Part shown: positions 45,012-53,720 of the stretch, piece by piece
Position numbering within the stretch: position 1 is the stretch's first letter
Layout: each line of letters begins with the position of its first letter
Source of the DNA: Enterocloster asparagiformis
GTDB taxonomy: Bacteria; Bacillota; Clostridia; Lachnospirales; Lachnospiraceae
NCBI GenBank assembly: GCA_018380885.1
Contig: JAGZSY010000017.1
Span: forward strand, 102,304 to 166,303
DNA: 64,000 nt
Direction: 5' to 3'
Notes under the pieces: model-generated
The model's database searches: none
Seen by the model: only the letters and a program-made list of their open reading frames with translations
What the model was told of the DNA's origin: nothing
Translations under genes and position numbers: made by a program

Positions 45012-46298
45012 ATGAGAAAGAGAATGACAAAGGTTGCGGCGATTGCAATGGCGGCGGCTATGGCGGCGGGAATGCTGGCCGGCTGCGGCGGCTCAGGGAG
45101 TTCCGGCGGCGGACAGAGCGCGGCGGCTCCGGCAGGCGGCGACGGCAAAGCGGCTGAGAGCGTAACCCTCAATTTCGCAATCCCCCTGGCAGAGGAGGAG
45201 TGGCAGGTGTTCCGCGAGGACATTCTGGCTCCCTTTGAGGCGGAGACCGGCATCAAGATCAACGGAATCCAGATGGAGAACAAGGATATGGAGAGCAAGC
45301 TGGAGGCCCTGGCCCAGGCGGGCAAGCACGAGATCGACGTGTTCGCGCCCAGCACCGTGTACCTGCCGGGAATCCTGGGCAAGGATCTGGCGGAGGATCT
45401 GACCGGCCAGGTGACCATTCCGGACGCGATTCCGGGCAACCTCTACGAGGAGCTGATGTTCGACGGCAAGGTGTCCGTGGTTCCGATCCGCCCCAACGTC
45501 CAGACCAACTACTACAATGAGAACAAGCTGAACGAGTACGGCCTGACCCCTCCCAAAAACTGGGACGAGCTGCTGGAGTTCGCTAAGACCCTGCACGAGA
45601 AAGAGGGCGTAGGCAGAGTCGCCATCCAGGCGGCGTCCGGTTCTGCGCTGACCATCACCTGCTTGGAGTTTATCCGCTCTGCGGGCGGCGATCCCCTGGT
45701 GCTCAACGACGAGGGCTCCGTGGAGGCGTTCACCTTCTTACAGCAGCTGTGGCCCTACCTGTCCCCCGAGTCCAAGCGGGCCGACTTTAACGGCGTGAAC
45801 GAGCTGCTGGCTACGGAATCCATCTATTACGGCTCCAACTGGCCCTTCTGCGCCACCACGGTGGTAAAGGACGGCGGCAAGACCGAGGTCAAGTCCTATG
45901 TTGGCTTTGAGGGCCCCAAGGGCATTTCCAAGGTGACCACCACCACGGTTGTGGGCGTTGCCAAGGGAACCGAGCACAAAGCGGAGGCCATCCAGTTTAT
46001 CGAGTACCTGATGTCCGAGAAGGTTCAGAACGTGCTGTTCACCAAGATCGGCTGGGCTCCGGCCAGAAACGACGCCTTAGGCGAGGTGGAAGAGTGGCAG
46101 AAGCCCTACATCGAGGATGTGATGACCGCGCTGGATTACGCACAGTCCAGACCCATCGTGCCCTACTGGTCCGACGTGGACAAGGCGATCAATGACGCGT
46201 TTACCGAGATCGTGATCAACGGCAGCAGCGATGTCCAGGGCATTCTGGATAAATATCACAACACCATTGAGGAAGCGAAGCAGGCCAAGGGCGAATAG
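45012..46298 (+). CDS. Extracellular solute-binding lipoprotein, family 1 (sugar ABC importer)
   Basis: 428 residues. The signal peptide MRKRMTKVAAIAMAAAMAAG has lipobox MLAGC, followed by a Gly/Ser-rich linker. The mature part has a MalE/UgpB-like fold (VTLNFAIPLAEEEWQVF, VFAPSTVYLPGI, PPKNWDELLEFAKTLHEK, SAGGDPLVLNDEG). It binds an oligosaccharide outside the membrane for the two permeases encoded next. AAAAGGAG precedes the start. Confidence 0.92.
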   Translation: MRKRMTKVAAIAMAAAMAAGMLAGCGGSGSSGGGQSAAAPAGGDGKAAESVTLNFAIPLAEEEWQVFREDILAPFEAETGIKINGIQMENKDMESKLEALAQAGKHEIDVFAPSTVYLPGILGKDLAEDLTGQVTIPDAIPGNLYEELMFDGKVSVVPIRPNVQTNYYNENKLNEYGLTPPKNWDELLEFAKTLHEKEGVGRVAIQAASGSALTITCLEFIRSAGGDPLVLNDEGSVEAFTFLQQLWPYLSPESKRADFNGVNELLATESIYYGSNWPFCATTVVKDGGKTEVKSYVGFEGPKGISKVTTTTVVGVAKGTEHKAEAIQFIEYLMSEKVQNVLFTKIGWAPARNDALGEVEEWQKPYIEDVMTALDYAQSRPIVPYWSDVDKAINDAFTEIVINGSSDVQGILDKYHNTIEEAKQAKGE

Positions 46299-46316
46299 CC
46301 GTAGGAGGAGGATTCC

Positions 46317-47204
46317 ATGGAAAAGACAGTTGGAAAGAGCGGGATGTCCCTGTGGTTCAAAAAGCACGGGCTGAATACAATGCTGGTGGCCCCGCTGATG
46401 ATTTTTGTGTTTAGCTTTACCATTGTGCCCATTTTCCAGACGATCCTCCTCAGCTTCAAGGATCAGATTACCTCCGAGTGGACGCTCCGGAATTACGCCT
46501 ATGTGTTCGGCCGGAGCTTCTTCTCCGAGGCGGTCATCAACACCCTGTTTGTATCGGCCATCGGGCTCTTGATTCAAATGGTGATCGGTTATCTGCTGGC
46601 CTCAATGCTGAGGAAGAGTTTTGTCGGAAAGGGCCTGGCCAGAACGCTGGTTATGCTGCCGATGGGGATTCCCACCATGGTATCCGGCGTGGCAATGTTG
46701 TATCTGTTTGGAATATCCGGCTATTTAAACGAGGTTTTATACCGGCTGAACCTGGCCGCCATCCCCATCGACTGGACGGCCAACCGTCTGCGCAGCCTGT
46801 TCGTTGTGGCGGTGGCGGACTCCTGGAAGGTGATGCCCATGGTGGTGATGCTGTTTTTGTCCGGATTGGAGTCCATTCCCCTGGAAATGTACGAGGCGGC
46901 GGATGTGGACGGCGCGGGCAAGTTCGACTGCTTCCGCTATATCACCATTCCCCAGCTCAAGGCCACGGTGACCATGACGGTTCTCACCAGGCTGGTGGAC
47001 CTGCTGCGCATTTTCGAGCTTCCCAAGGTCCTGTTGGGCGGCACCACCCCGTTTCTGGCCACGATGTCCTACGAGGAGTATTCCTATGGGAACAACGCCT
47101 ACTCGGCGGTGGCCTCCACCGTGCTGCTGGTGCTGATCCTGGTGATCGTCATGGCGTACATGTTTGCGTTTGAGAGGGAGAAGAAAGGAGGCAGGGCCAG
47201 ATGA
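46317..47204 (+). CDS. Sugar ABC transporter permease (MalF/UgpA type)
   Basis: 295 residues with six membrane segments, beginning at MLVAPLMIFVFSFTIVPIF. The EAA loop EAADVDGAGKFDCFRYITIPQLKAT is split by the conserved G, as in carbohydrate permeases. GGAGGAGG precedes the start. The stop overlaps the next permease by 4 bases. Confidence 0.93.
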   Translation: MEKTVGKSGMSLWFKKHGLNTMLVAPLMIFVFSFTIVPIFQTILLSFKDQITSEWTLRNYAYVFGRSFFSEAVINTLFVSAIGLLIQMVIGYLLASMLRKSFVGKGLARTLVMLPMGIPTMVSGVAMLYLFGISGYLNEVLYRLNLAAIPIDWTANRLRSLFVVAVADSWKVMPMVVMLFLSGLESIPLEMYEAADVDGAGKFDCFRYITIPQLKATVTMTVLTRLVDLLRIFELPKVLLGGTTPFLATMSYEEYSYGNNAYSAVASTVLLVLILVIVMAYMFAFEREKKGGRAR

Positions 47205-48016
47205 AAAAGAAATGTGGTAAGATCGCGTTTTATGTTGCGATCATTGTGATCTGCCTGATCATGGTGACGCCGGTGTACCTTTTGGCCAAGGTGTCGTTCA
47301 GCGTGAAGGGCGAGATTTTAACCCAGCACCCCACGCTCTTGATCCACCAGTTTACCTGGGAGCACTGGCTGAACGTGTTCCGCTCGGGAAATCTCTGGGC
47401 GCCATTGAAAAAGAGCCTGATCGTGTCCTGCATGACCACCCTGGGGTCGCTTATCATCGTGGTTCCGGCCGCCTACGTGGTGTCGCGGATGGAGAAGAAA
47501 AAGCGCTACGCCTTTGTGCTGGGCCTGTTTTTTACCAGAATGATCCCCAGCGTGGCCATCGCCCTGCCCATTTCTGTGACCTTTTTGAAAATGAACCTGA
47601 TCGACACGTCCCTGGGCCTGGTGCTGGCCAACATGATCACCCAGATCCCGTTTATGGCCTGGATTCTGGTATCCACCTTCGCTGAGGTGCCGATAGCCCT
47701 GGACGAGGCGGCGTGGATCGACGGCGCTTCCAAGATGCAGGCCATCGTCAAGGTGATCCTGCCGGTCTCCATGCAGGGAATTGCGGTGAGCGCCATGTAC
47801 GTGTGGCTGAACGCCTGGAACGAATTTACATACGCAATGTATTTATCCAACAACTCCAAAACCCTGCCGCTGCAGATTTACTACTATGTATCCAGGGGAA
47901 ATGTGTTTGAGCGGGCGGCGTACTCCACGATCCTGGCGATCCCGGTTATTTTCATCACATTTGTGCTTCAGCGGTATTTGAAGCCGGACTATTTGGGAGG
48001 ATCAGTAAAGGGATGA
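47201..48016 (+). CDS. Sugar ABC transporter permease (MalG/UgpE type)
   Basis: 271 residues with six membrane segments. The EAA loop is DEAAWIDGASKMQAIVKVILPV. AAAGGAGG lies 10 bases ahead of the ATG, which overlaps the previous stop (ATGA). No ABC ATPase is encoded in this operon. In related Firmicutes the energising ATPase (MsmK-type) is shared and encoded elsewhere. Confidence 0.93.
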   Translation: MKKKCGKIAFYVAIIVICLIMVTPVYLLAKVSFSVKGEILTQHPTLLIHQFTWEHWLNVFRSGNLWAPLKKSLIVSCMTTLGSLIIVVPAAYVVSRMEKKKRYAFVLGLFFTRMIPSVAIALPISVTFLKMNLIDTSLGLVLANMITQIPFMAWILVSTFAEVPIALDEAAWIDGASKMQAIVKVILPVSMQGIAVSAMYVWLNAWNEFTYAMYLSNNSKTLPLQIYYYVSRGNVFERAAYSTILAIPVIFITFVLQRYLKPDYLGGSVKG

Positions 48017-48684
48017 CGACGAATTGTGTATCTGGAATGGAAAAACGGCGGATCAGAGGATTTATTTTTGATCTGGACGGCGTGATCGTGTTCACGGACA
48101 AGCTGCACTATCTGGCCTGGAAACGGATGGCGGACCGCCTGGGAGTCTATTTTGACGAGGCGATCAACCACCGGCTGAGAGGGGTCAGCCGGGAGGAATC
48201 CCTGGAGATCGTGCTGGAAAATTACAGCGGCCCGGCCCTGGACGGGGAGGCGAAGCGGCGTTTGGCGGAGGAAAAAAATTCCTATTACCGGGACCTTTTG
48301 GGGGAACTCACCCCGGAGGCGGTGAGCGCAGAGGTGAGGGACACGCTGGCGCGGCTGCGCGAACGGGGCTATAAGCTGGCGATCGGCTCCTCCAGCAAGA
48401 ACGCCGGGCTGATTTTAGAGCGGACCGGAATCGCCGGCCTGTTCGACGCCGTGTCGGACGGCAACAACATTGAGCGCTCCAAGCCGGACCCGGAGGTATT
48501 TTTGAAGGCGGCCGCGTTCCTGGGCCTTGCGCCTGAGGACTGCGCCGTGATCGAGGACGCCGAGGCGGGCATCGAGGCGGCCAAAAGCGGGGGCATGTGC
48601 GCGATTGCAATCCACAGCGCCGCGGGAAGCGAACGGGCGGACGTGAGTCTGGACGCGTTCGGGGAGCTCTTAAAAATAGGGTAA
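48013..48684 (+). CDS. pgmB: Beta-phosphoglucomutase
   Basis: A 223-residue HAD-family phosphotransferase. The nucleophile motif is FIFDLDGVIV (Asp20, Asp22), followed by TDKLHYLAWKRMADR, the cap-domain motif of beta-PGM. LRGVSREESLE, IGSSSKNAGLIL, SKPDPEVF and EDAEAGIEAAKSGGM complete the signature. It converts beta-glucose 1-phosphate to glucose 6-phosphate. Its start overlaps the previous stop. It is adjacent to a GH65 phosphorylase, whose product it uses. Confidence 0.93.
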   Translation: MTTNCVSGMEKRRIRGFIFDLDGVIVFTDKLHYLAWKRMADRLGVYFDEAINHRLRGVSREESLEIVLENYSGPALDGEAKRRLAEEKNSYYRDLLGELTPEAVSAEVRDTLARLRERGYKLAIGSSSKNAGLILERTGIAGLFDAVSDGNNIERSKPDPEVFLKAAAFLGLAPEDCAVIEDAEAGIEAAKSGGMCAIAIHSAAGSERADVSLDAFGELLKIG

Positions 48685-48700
48685 GTTTAAGGAGAACAAG

Positions 48701-50986
48701 ATGGACAAGTATATTCTGTGCGCGGAGGATTTTTCACTGGACAACCAGGAGCTGCTTCTGGGGGAGACTCTGTTTCACAATGCAAACGGCTACCTTGGCG
48801 TGAGAGGCTGCTTTGAGGAGGGCTATCCGGAAGGCTTTTCCCAGGTCCGCGGCACCTACATCAACGGGTTTTACGACTTCGCCTATATGGGGCAGGCGGA
48901 AAAGCTCCACGGCCTGGTGGAGGAGAAGCAGACGATCTTAAACGTTGCGGATACCCAGACCATCACGCTGAAGCTGGACGGGGAGACGTTTAACATGTTC
49001 GAGGGCCGGGTTTTGAAAAGCCGCCGGGTCCTGGACATGAGAAAAGGCGTCACCCTGCGGGAAGTCTGGTGGGAGAGCCCCAGGGGCAAACAGATTCGCG
49101 TGAAAATCACCAGGATGGCCTCCTTTGTGGAGACTTCCCTGTTCCTGGTCCGGTACGAGCTGGAGCCGCTGAATTTTAACGGCAGCGCACAGCTGACCTC
49201 AGTCCACAGGGGGGATGTGAAGAACTTCTTTGATCCCGACGACCCCAGAGTCGCGGGGGAGGAGATTCAGCACATTTTGATTGGAAAAACCTGGGAGGAT
49301 GAGGGCGCTTCCTATATTCTTTCCAACACCTCGAAATCCGGGGGGACCGTGTGCAGCGCGGTTAAAAACCTGGTGGAGGAACCGGATTGTCTTACCGGAA
49401 CCAGCCGCAGCCTGGAGGAAGGGCTGGCGGAGGAGACCTTCACCTTGCAGGTTGAGGCGGGAAAATGCCTTCACCTGATGAAATACACGGTTTTGTGCGA
49501 TTCCTGCCATTTTAGCGATCCGGCCGGGCAGGCGAGGGAAAAGCTGGAACGCCTGCTGCGCACGCCTGCCGGGGAGCTGTACCGGGATCAGGAGCGGTAT
49601 CTGGACGCGTTCTGGGACAACTGCCAGATCGACGTTTACGGAGACGGGGAGCTGAACCGGGCGCTGACCTACAACGTCTACCAGCTGCTCCAGTCCGTGA
49701 CCAAGGACCGCTACGGCAACATCGCGGCCAAGGGACTCAGCGGCGAGGGCTACGAGGGGCATTATTTCTGGGACACGGAGATGTATATCCTGCCGTTCTT
49801 CACGCTGACCAACCGGGAGATCGCAAAAAATCTTATCGGTTATCGCTACCAGATTTTGGAAAACGCCAAAGAAAACGCCAGAGCCATGGGGCATAAGCAG
49901 GGGGCGCTGTATCCGTGGCGCACCATTATGGGCAGCGAGTGCTCCGGCTATTTCCCATCGGGCACCGCGGCCTATCATATCAGCGGCGACGTGGCTTACG
50001 CGGTGATCTCCTACTACCTGGCGTCCGGGGACCTGGAGTTCATGGAGCAGTGCGGGGCTGAGATTGTGGTGGAGACGGCCAGGCTGTGGATGGACATGGG
50101 ATGCTGGTACCAGGGAAAATTCCACATCAACGAGGTGACCGGACCGGACGAGTACACCTGTATGGTCAACAACAACTACTACACCAACGCGCTGGCCCGG
50201 TACAATTTAAACTGGGCGGCCAAGCTGTACCGCAAACTGAGCGAGGCGGGAAAGGCCTCCGGCCTGGTGGAGCGGACCGGTATGACGGAGGAGGAGGCAG
50301 GGGAGTTTGTGCGCACCGCGGAGGCGATTTTCCTTCCCTACGACGAGAAGCTGGGCATCAATCCCCAGGACGATTCCTTCCTCCAGAAAAAAATCTGGGA
50401 CGTCTCCACCATACCGGAGGAGGACAAACCCCTGCTGCTGCACCATCATCCCCTGGAGCTTTACCGGTATCAGGTGTGCAAGCAGGCGGACACGGTGCTG
50501 GCCCACTTTATCCTGGAGGAGGAGCAGGATCTGGAAACCATCCGCAGGTCCTACGCCTACTATGAAAAGGTGACCACCCACGATTCCTCCCTTTCCTCCT
50601 GCATTTTCAGTATCATGGCCGCGCGCCTGGGCATGGTGGACAAGGCGTACCGGTATTTCGGCGACTCGGCGAAAATGGACCTGTACAACACCCACAAAAA
50701 CACCAAGGACGGCATCCACACCGCCAACATGGGCGGCAGCTATATGGGAATTGTGTACGGCTTCGGGGGCCTGCGGATCAAGGAGCAGGGCCTGTCCCTG
50801 CGGCCCTGCCTGCCAAAACAGTGGGGGGGCTATCACTTCCGGTTCCTCTATGAGGACAGCGTGATCGAGGTGAAGGTCTGCCGGGAAACCTGCGCGGTGG
50901 AGCTTCTGCGGGGAACGCCGAAGGAGATTTCCGTGTACGACAGACAGTACCGGCTGAGCGGGCGGCTGGAGTTACCGATGATGTAA
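48701..50986 (+). CDS. GH65 disaccharide phosphorylase (kojibiose/trehalose/maltose type)
   Basis: A 761-residue inverting phosphorylase of glycoside hydrolase family 65. The N-terminal beta-sandwich is followed by an (alpha/alpha)6 barrel. The catalytic acid is Glu484 in HINEVTGPDEYTCMVNNNYY. GHYFWDTEMY and the phosphate-site stretch THDSSLSSCIFS are family markers. It cleaves an alpha-glucosyl disaccharide with phosphate to beta-glucose 1-phosphate and glucose (or another sugar). Pairing with pgmB confirms the beta-anomer product. The linkage preference (1,2, 1,1 or 1,4) cannot be decided from sequence by eye. AAGGAG precedes the start. Confidence 0.93.
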   Translation: MDKYILCAEDFSLDNQELLLGETLFHNANGYLGVRGCFEEGYPEGFSQVRGTYINGFYDFAYMGQAEKLHGLVEEKQTILNVADTQTITLKLDGETFNMFEGRVLKSRRVLDMRKGVTLREVWWESPRGKQIRVKITRMASFVETSLFLVRYELEPLNFNGSAQLTSVHRGDVKNFFDPDDPRVAGEEIQHILIGKTWEDEGASYILSNTSKSGGTVCSAVKNLVEEPDCLTGTSRSLEEGLAEETFTLQVEAGKCLHLMKYTVLCDSCHFSDPAGQAREKLERLLRTPAGELYRDQERYLDAFWDNCQIDVYGDGELNRALTYNVYQLLQSVTKDRYGNIAAKGLSGEGYEGHYFWDTEMYILPFFTLTNREIAKNLIGYRYQILENAKENARAMGHKQGALYPWRTIMGSECSGYFPSGTAAYHISGDVAYAVISYYLASGDLEFMEQCGAEIVVETARLWMDMGCWYQGKFHINEVTGPDEYTCMVNNNYYTNALARYNLNWAAKLYRKLSEAGKASGLVERTGMTEEEAGEFVRTAEAIFLPYDEKLGINPQDDSFLQKKIWDVSTIPEEDKPLLLHHHPLELYRYQVCKQADTVLAHFILEEEQDLETIRRSYAYYEKVTTHDSSLSSCIFSIMAARLGMVDKAYRYFGDSAKMDLYNTHKNTKDGIHTANMGGSYMGIVYGFGGLRIKEQGLSLRPCLPKQWGGYHFRFLYEDSVIEVKVCRETCAVELLRGTPKEISVYDRQYRLSGRLELPMM

Positions 50987-51023
50987 AAAAATGGAAAAAT
51001 CTTGCGGGGAAACACCCGCGATC

Positions 51024-51062
51024 AAAAGGCAGCCGATGAGAGAAAATCGGCTGCCTTTTTTT
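51024..51062 (+). terminator. Rho-independent terminator of the GH65 operon
   Basis: AAAAGGCAGCCGAT (51024-51037) pairs with ATCGGCTGCCTTTT (51046-51059), followed by more T, 38 bases after the GH65 stop. Confidence 0.92.
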
Positions 51063-51170
51063 GTAGCGCGCCCGGCGGCGTGCGTTTTGTTGGCGCTATT
51101 TTTAGGAACAGTCCGCCGCAGCGGGCAGGACAAAAAATAGAAGGGCGCCAATTAATGTCCCCTCTGTCCA

Positions 51171-51195
51171 AACGTCGTATTTATGACGTTTTTTT
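51171..51195 (+). terminator. Hairpin with T-run before the FHA-cluster promoter
   Basis: AACGTCGTA and TATGACGTT pair (one G-T pair) with a short loop and are followed by TTTTTT. It directly precedes the promoter at 51198 and may insulate the cluster from upstream transcription. Confidence 0.5.
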
Positions 51196-51197
51196 GA

Positions 51198-51226
51198 TTG
51201 TAAATTGTTTGAAAATATTATATAAT
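51198..51226 (+). promoter_or_regulatory. Promoter of the FHA/kinase/phosphatase cluster
   Basis: -35 TTGTAA (51198-51203), a 17-base spacer and a perfect -10 TATAAT (51221-51226). The first gene starts ~280 bases downstream. No later promoter is obvious through 63.7 kb, where gaps between genes are short. Confidence 0.65.
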
Positions 51227-51512
51227 TCTATTTAGATTTCAAACACAAAATGGACATGGGGGAGAAATGTGTATTTCTTTGGGATAAAAACGAAAATATG
51301 TGGAATTGACCGCGCCGATGGCGTGCGGAATAAACTTGCAGAATGGGGCGACGCGGTTTGGTAGGATGGGTGTAAAGCGTGAAATGGAAGGCAGTGCAAG
51401 CCATGTTATGCGGACGCCAAACGCAGGGCGCGCGGGCCGCAGGGACAGGGGGCGCGGCGAAAATGAGCGCGGGTATTTACAAAAAGGTATGAAGGTACGA
51501 GGAGGATTTGGG

Positions 51513-52886
51513 ATGAAAAAGACAAGGGAAAACAGCTCCGGGAGAAACAGGTATAGGCTTATCCAGGTATTTCTGCTGGCGCTGCTGTGCGCGTTTGCCA
51601 TGAGCTTCAGCGCTATGGCCGCCCAGGAGGACAAAATGTTTGTGGCCGGCGCTCTGGACAGCGACGGGGAGATCATTTCAATGGCGACGGCGTTTGTGGT
51701 CAATGACGGCGAGGAAGTCTATGTGATGTCAGACACCTCTGTGATCAACGACAAAGCGGCGCTTTACGCCCTGAGCGACCTGTCGGGAAATGGCTATGCG
51801 ATTGAATTTTCCAATATGGCGTTTCCGGATTACAATGTGGCCCTTTTTACATTTGCAGACGAGCGCCCGCCGGCATCGCAGATCATGATGCTATCGGGGG
51901 CGGTCCAAAATCAGAAAGTGGATTTGCTGTATGTGGACAAGAGCGATGAATCGGCATCGTGCGAAGTCATATTAACGGAGGCGTCGCAGGGGACGGCGGA
52001 CATCATCGCGGAGCTATCGGGCGAGACCCCGGGGGAGGTTCCGGACCCGATGGCATTCCCGGGCGGTCTGATCGACGCAGATGGAAATCTGGTGGGCCTG
52101 TACACGAGTACCGGGGCTATTATCAGCTTCGGGACGGACGTGTCCGCTTTTTACGGCCAGTCCTCCGGAGGCGGGGATACGCAGAGGCCCAGAGAGACGG
52201 AGAGACCCAGAGAGACGGAGCGGCCCCGGGAGACGCAGGCCCCGCAGAGGACAAAGGCGGAGCGGCCCGGAAGATCGGGAACGGATCAGCCCAGTAACAA
52301 CGATGAGGATACCATCGCTTTTAAAATCGGGGAGGCGTTGGGGGTCATAATTCTCCTGGCGGGACTGATCGTCATCATTTATGTGATATACCGCATTGTT
52401 ACGAAGAATAAGCGCAAGGCCGCTAAACAGCCTCCGGTTCCGCCTGCGCCCGCGCCGCGGGCGCCCATACAGACGCCGCCGCAGACGCCGTCCGGTTTTC
52501 AGGATTACGCGCCCACAGCGCCCTATGCAGGGCCTGCTCCGTCCGCGCCGCCCAGGCCCCAGGCCGTAGCGGCGAGCCTTATGGGGATCGGCGGAGTTAT
52601 GAGCGGCAGGGCTTATCCCCTGGGAAATCAGGAGACGTTGATCGGCCGAGACGCCTCCTGCGGCATCCGATTCCCGGCCGACACCAAGGGAATCAGCAGA
52701 AATCACTGTAAGCTTATTCGAAACGGCGGGGGGAACGGCCAGTTCATGCTGATGGACTGCGGCTCCACCTACGGGACTTACCTGAAGGGCTATGGAAAGC
52801 TGCCGCCCCAGAAGCCGGTCGCGCTCAAGAACGGGGATACTTTTTATCTGGGGTCCAATCAAAACGGGTTTATGATTAAATATTAA
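51513..52886 (+). CDS. Membrane protein with histidine-free trypsin-like pseudoprotease domain outside and FHA domain inside
   Basis: 457 residues. A signal peptide (YRLIQVFLLALLCAFAMSFSAMA) is followed by a ~190-residue extracytoplasmic domain whose order of motifs follows trypsin-like proteases: MATAFVVNDGEEVYV, NMAFPDYNVALFTF, and FPGGLIDADGNLVGLY where an active enzyme has GNSGGPL. It contains no histidine at all, so it cannot have a classical triad. Then come a Thr/Arg/Pro repeat linker (ETERPRETERPRE), a membrane helix (ALGVIILLAGLIVIIYVIYRI), a Pro-rich linker and a cytoplasmic FHA domain (LIGRDASCG, ISRNHCKLI, STYGTYLKG). ATG 51513 follows AGGAGG at 7 bases. First gene of the cluster. 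Confidence 0.82.
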   Translation: MKKTRENSSGRNRYRLIQVFLLALLCAFAMSFSAMAAQEDKMFVAGALDSDGEIISMATAFVVNDGEEVYVMSDTSVINDKAALYALSDLSGNGYAIEFSNMAFPDYNVALFTFADERPPASQIMMLSGAVQNQKVDLLYVDKSDESASCEVILTEASQGTADIIAELSGETPGEVPDPMAFPGGLIDADGNLVGLYTSTGAIISFGTDVSAFYGQSSGGGDTQRPRETERPRETERPRETQAPQRTKAERPGRSGTDQPSNNDEDTIAFKIGEALGVIILLAGLIVIIYVIYRIVTKNKRKAAKQPPVPPAPAPRAPIQTPPQTPSGFQDYAPTAPYAGPAPSAPPRPQAVAASLMGIGGVMSGRAYPLGNQETLIGRDASCGIRFPADTKGISRNHCKLIRNGGGNGQFMLMDCGSTYGTYLKGYGKLPPQKPVALKNGDTFYLGSNQNGFMIKY

Positions 52887-52913
52887 AATAAAACATTTTA
52901 GGAGGAAACAGTT

Positions 52914-53696
52914 ATGAACATGAAAACCTGTCCGAAGGGACACTTCTATGACGGAGATACCAATGCGTCCTGCCCGGTCTGCGCAGCGGAGCAGAGCGGA
53001 GGGGGAAGGGTGGACGACTACGGGGCCACCGAGCCGGTAGGCGGCGGCTTTGGAGGCGGCTTCTCAGGCGCGGGGGCCACGGAGCCCGTGGGAGGCGGCT
53101 TTGGGGGCGGCTTTTCGGGAGCAGGGGCTACGGAGCCTGTGGGAGGCGGCTCTGGGGGCGGCTTCTCAGGCGTGGGAGCCACGGAGCCTGTGGGGGCCAC
53201 GGAGCCCGTGACCGGCGGCATGACCGGAACAAAGGCGCCTACCCACGGCTTTGGAGGCAGCGGGGAGACCATGCACCTGTTTGAGAACAGGGTCCCCGGA
53301 GTGGACAATTACAACGACGAAACCATGGCGGTAAACCCCGGAATGGTGGCTGGCTTTACCCCGGTGGTGGGGTGGCTGGTGTGCACGGAAGGACCGGACC
53401 GGGGCCATGATTACCGCATCCGCACCGGTTACAACCATATCGGCCGGGCGGAGCACATGGATATCTGCATCCGGGGCGACAAACAGATCAGCCGGGAGAA
53501 ACACGCGCTCATCGCCTACGACGACACGGAGAAGGTATTTTTCTTCGGCCCCTCTGACGGCAGGAACATTGTCCGCGTAAACGGGAAAATGGTCATGGTG
53601 CCCACGGAGCTTCACGCCTACGACATTCTGACGGTGGGCAGCTCCAAGCTGATTTTTGTGCCGCTATGCGGGGAGCAGTTTGACTGGAACGACTGA
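52914..53696 (+). CDS. Soluble FHA-domain protein with zinc-knuckle N-terminus and Thr-Glu-Pro repeats
   Basis: 260 residues. The N-terminus has a CPKGHFYDGDTNASCPVC metal-binding pattern. Residues ~38-105 consist of repeats ATEPVGGGFGGGFSGAG, giving five ATEPV motifs. Residues ~140-260 are an FHA domain (HIGRAEHMDICI, QISREKHALI, DGRNIVRVNG). No signal peptide. The Thr residues in ATEPV and in NDETMAVN are candidate phosphorylation sites for the kinase encoded 24 bases downstream. The layout recalls GarA/Fha-type phospho-switch proteins, where an N-terminal phosphothreonine binds the FHA domain. AGGAGG precedes the start. Confidence 0.85.
   Translation: MNMKTCPKGHFYDGDTNASCPVCAAEQSGGGRVDDYGATEPVGGGFGGGFSGAGATEPVGGGFGGGFSGAGATEPVGGGSGGGFSGVGATEPVGATEPVTGGMTGTKAPTHGFGGSGETMHLFENRVPGVDNYNDETMAVNPGMVAGFTPVVGWLVCTEGPDRGHDYRIRTGYNHIGRAEHMDICIRGDKQISREKHALIAYDDTEKVFFFGPSDGRNIVRVNGKMVMVPTELHAYDILTVGSSKLIFVPLCGEQFDWND
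53025..53215 (+). repeat. 51-bp tandem repeats encoding ATEPV-Gly-rich units
   Basis: Three 51-base units start at 53025, 53076 and 53127, followed by two shortened ATEPV copies at 53178 and 53196. Nucleotide copies are similar but not identical. Confidence 0.9.
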
Positions 53697-53720
53697 TAAA
53701 CACTTAAGAGGTGACGGAAC

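Larger units (their letters stand above)
50987..51512. other. Intergenic region: terminators, promoter and long leader
   Basis: 526 bases without a credible gene. It holds the GH65 operon terminator (51024-51062), a second hairpin with T-run (51171-51195), a sigma-A promoter (51198-51226) and a ~280-base leader ahead of the first FHA gene. The leader frame is open upstream of 51513 but lacks ribosome binding sites. Confidence 0.6.

Noticed and set aside
53025..53215. 51-bp repeats considered as CRISPR or mobile repeat
   Set aside because: Contiguous, in frame, and part of a protein-coding sequence.
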